Positions 4,050 to 5,237 of a DNA stretch of 5,237 nt are shown here, piece by piece; the first letter of the stretch is position 1, and each line of letters opens with the position of its first letter. The stretch is taken from assembly GCA_937921525.1 (NCBI GenBank), contig CAKZUM010000283.1, positions 1 to 5,237 of the forward strand, read 5' to 3'. The DNA is from an uncultured Saprospiraceae bacterium (GTDB taxonomy: Bacteria; Bacteroidota; Bacteroidia; Chitinophagales; Saprospiraceae). Made by a program: the position numbers and the translations under genes. The notes under the pieces are model-generated. The model ran no database searches. It had not been told where the DNA came from and saw nothing but the letters and a program-made list of their open reading frames with translations.

Positions 4050-5237
4050 ATGGGTCAATCTATTACTTATGCAATTCCAGCTTTGGGAGTCCTCGCACTC
4101 CTTTATACTTTCTGGAAATCTTCTTGGGTATCTAAACAAGAAGTTGGTGGCGAAAAAATGGCATTTATTGCCAAGAACATTGCAGATGGTGCAATGGCGT
4201 TCTTGAGAGCGGAATACAGAGTATTAGCAGTTTTTGTAGTAGTAGTTGCTGCATTATTAGCATTCACAGCAGGAGCTAACTCTTCTCCTTTCGTAGCACT
4301 TTCTTTTATATTAGGAGCTATCTGTTCAGCTTTAGCGGGCTTCATAGGTATGCGAGTAGCTACTAAAGCGAATGTACGAACAACTAATGCTGCACGAACT
4401 AGTTTAGGAAAAGCTTTAGAAGTAGCCTTTGCTGGTGGTGCTGTTATGGGCCTAGGGGTTGTTGGTTTGGGAGTGTTAGGTTTAGGTACGCTCTTCATCG
4501 TCTATAAAGGAATGTTCGGAATTGACACTGTAGAAAATGTAAGAAGGGTAATTACTGTATTAACAGGGTTCTCTTTTGGTGCTTCTTCTATTGCATTATT
4601 TGCTCGTGTGGGTGGTGGTATCTACACAAAGGCTGCCGATGTAGGAGCAGATTTGGTAGGTAAAGTAGAAGCAGGTATTCCTGAAGATCACCCGTTAAAC
4701 CCTGCAACAATTGCGGATAACGTGGGTGATAACGTAGGGGACGTTGCTGGTATGGGTGCCGATTTATTTGAATCTTATGTGGGTTCTATTATTGGTACAA
4801 TGGTATTGGGTGCAGCCTTCATGGGATCTGTTGGATTCGAAGCGAGCAATGATTTTGATGGTTTGAATGCTGTATTATTACCATTAGTATTAGCTGCTAC
4901 AGGTATTATTACTTCCATTATCGGTACCTTCTTAGTAAAAGTGAAAGATGGTGGGGATCCCCATAAAGCTTTAAATTTAGGAGAATTTGTTGCCGCTGGT
5001 TTAATGCTAGTATTAACTTACCTTATCATTAACTGGATGTTACCTGCTCGTTGGACAGTAGGAGCTATGGAATATTCTTCTTTCGGTGTTTTTGCAGCAG
5101 TTATTATCGGATTAGTTTCTGGTTTAGCTATTGGTAAAATCACAGAATATTATACAGGTACAGGTACAAAGCCAGTACAGGGTATTGTAGATCAATCTGT
5201 AACGGGTGCAGCAACAAACATTATTGCTGGATTGGGT
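4050..5237 (+). CDS. hppA: Membrane-bound ion-pumping pyrophosphatase HppA (partial, 3' end cut by window)
   Basis: The first 396 residues of a membrane pyrophosphatase, which hydrolyses pyrophosphate to pump Na+ or H+ across the inner membrane; the family is usually about 670-770 residues, so roughly half is present. The N-terminal helix runs near residues 5-22, then WVSKQ and NIADGAMAFLRAEYRVL near 43-60. The substrate site is intact: GGGIYTKAADVGADLVGKVE (188-207) with Lys194 and Asp197, and DNVGDNVGDVAGMGAD (223-238) with Asp223, Asp227, Asp231 and Asp238. Glu241 in LFESY matches Glu246 of the Thermotoga Na+-pump, the position seen in Na+-pumps and some H+-pumps. The K+-dependence determinant lies beyond the edge. 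The start at 4050 fits the family N-terminus and has no Shine-Dalgarno, only an A-rich leader. It is divergent from yhhQ and not linked to it in function. The reading frame stays open to the last base. Confidence 0.97.
   Translation, partial: MGQSITYAIPALGVLALLYTFWKSSWVSKQEVGGEKMAFIAKNIADGAMAFLRAEYRVLAVFVVVVAALLAFTAGANSSPFVALSFILGAICSALAGFIGMRVATKANVRTTNAARTSLGKALEVAFAGGAVMGLGVVGLGVLGLGTLFIVYKGMFGIDTVENVRRVITVLTGFSFGASSIALFARVGGGIYTKAADVGADLVGKVEAGIPEDHPLNPATIADNVGDNVGDVAGMGADLFESYVGSIIGTMVLGAAFMGSVGFEASNDFDGLNAVLLPLVLAATGIITSIIGTFLVKVKDGGDPHKALNLGEFVAAGLMLVLTYLIINWMLPARWTVGAMEYSSFGVFAAVIIGLVSGLAIGKITEYYTGTGTKPVQGIVDQSVTGAATNIIAGLG

Noticed and set aside
4103..4498. 131-residue minus-strand frame opposite hppA
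   Set aside because: It is an antisense shadow of well-matched hppA codons; its Ala/Lys/Pro/Thr-rich composition has no recognisable domain.

Overview
The window looks like chromosomal DNA of a member of the Bacteroidota. It is AT-rich, no start codon has a convincing Shine-Dalgarno sequence, and the spacers carry many short tandem and palindromic repeats. The phylum call is an inference; the genus cannot be read from the sequence.

Four protein genes are supported. Three lie on the minus strand in the transcriptional order yhhQ (3646-2864), tgt (2586-1405) and a queuosine-salvage glycosylase gene, qng1-like (about 1027-65). The fourth, hppA, runs on the plus strand from 4050 and is cut by the right edge after 396 codons. 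Layout: 1-64, low-complexity tail downstream of qng1; 65-1027, qng1-like; 1028-1404, hairpin-repeat array followed by a heptamer repeat; 1405-2586, tgt; 2587-2863, spacer with a candidate promoter, a hairpin and an 8-bp repeat; 2864-3646, yhhQ; 3647-4049, AT-rich divergent spacer; 4050-5237, hppA.

The three minus-strand genes make a coherent queuosine-salvage set: a membrane importer for a queuosine precursor, a glycosylase of the family that frees the base queuine from queuosine 5'-phosphate, and the transglycosylase that puts the base into tRNA. The Tgt lacks the usual bacterial pocket motif GGLAVGE and has GGSLGAD instead, with glycine where preQ1-specific enzymes have valine. It also carries an insertion of about 18 residues. 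From memory, both traits resemble chlamydial Tgt, which uses queuine. The locus is therefore best read as a direct queuine-salvage route, which is a prediction. The pyrophosphatase is functionally unrelated and only shares the divergent spacer.

The most unusual non-coding element is the array of palindromes between tgt and qng1. Its arm variants are mostly G-T wobble-neutral on the plus strand. It sits at the centre of a marked strand asymmetry (plus strand G+T-rich, up to about 80%) that reaches into the third codon positions of both neighbouring genes.
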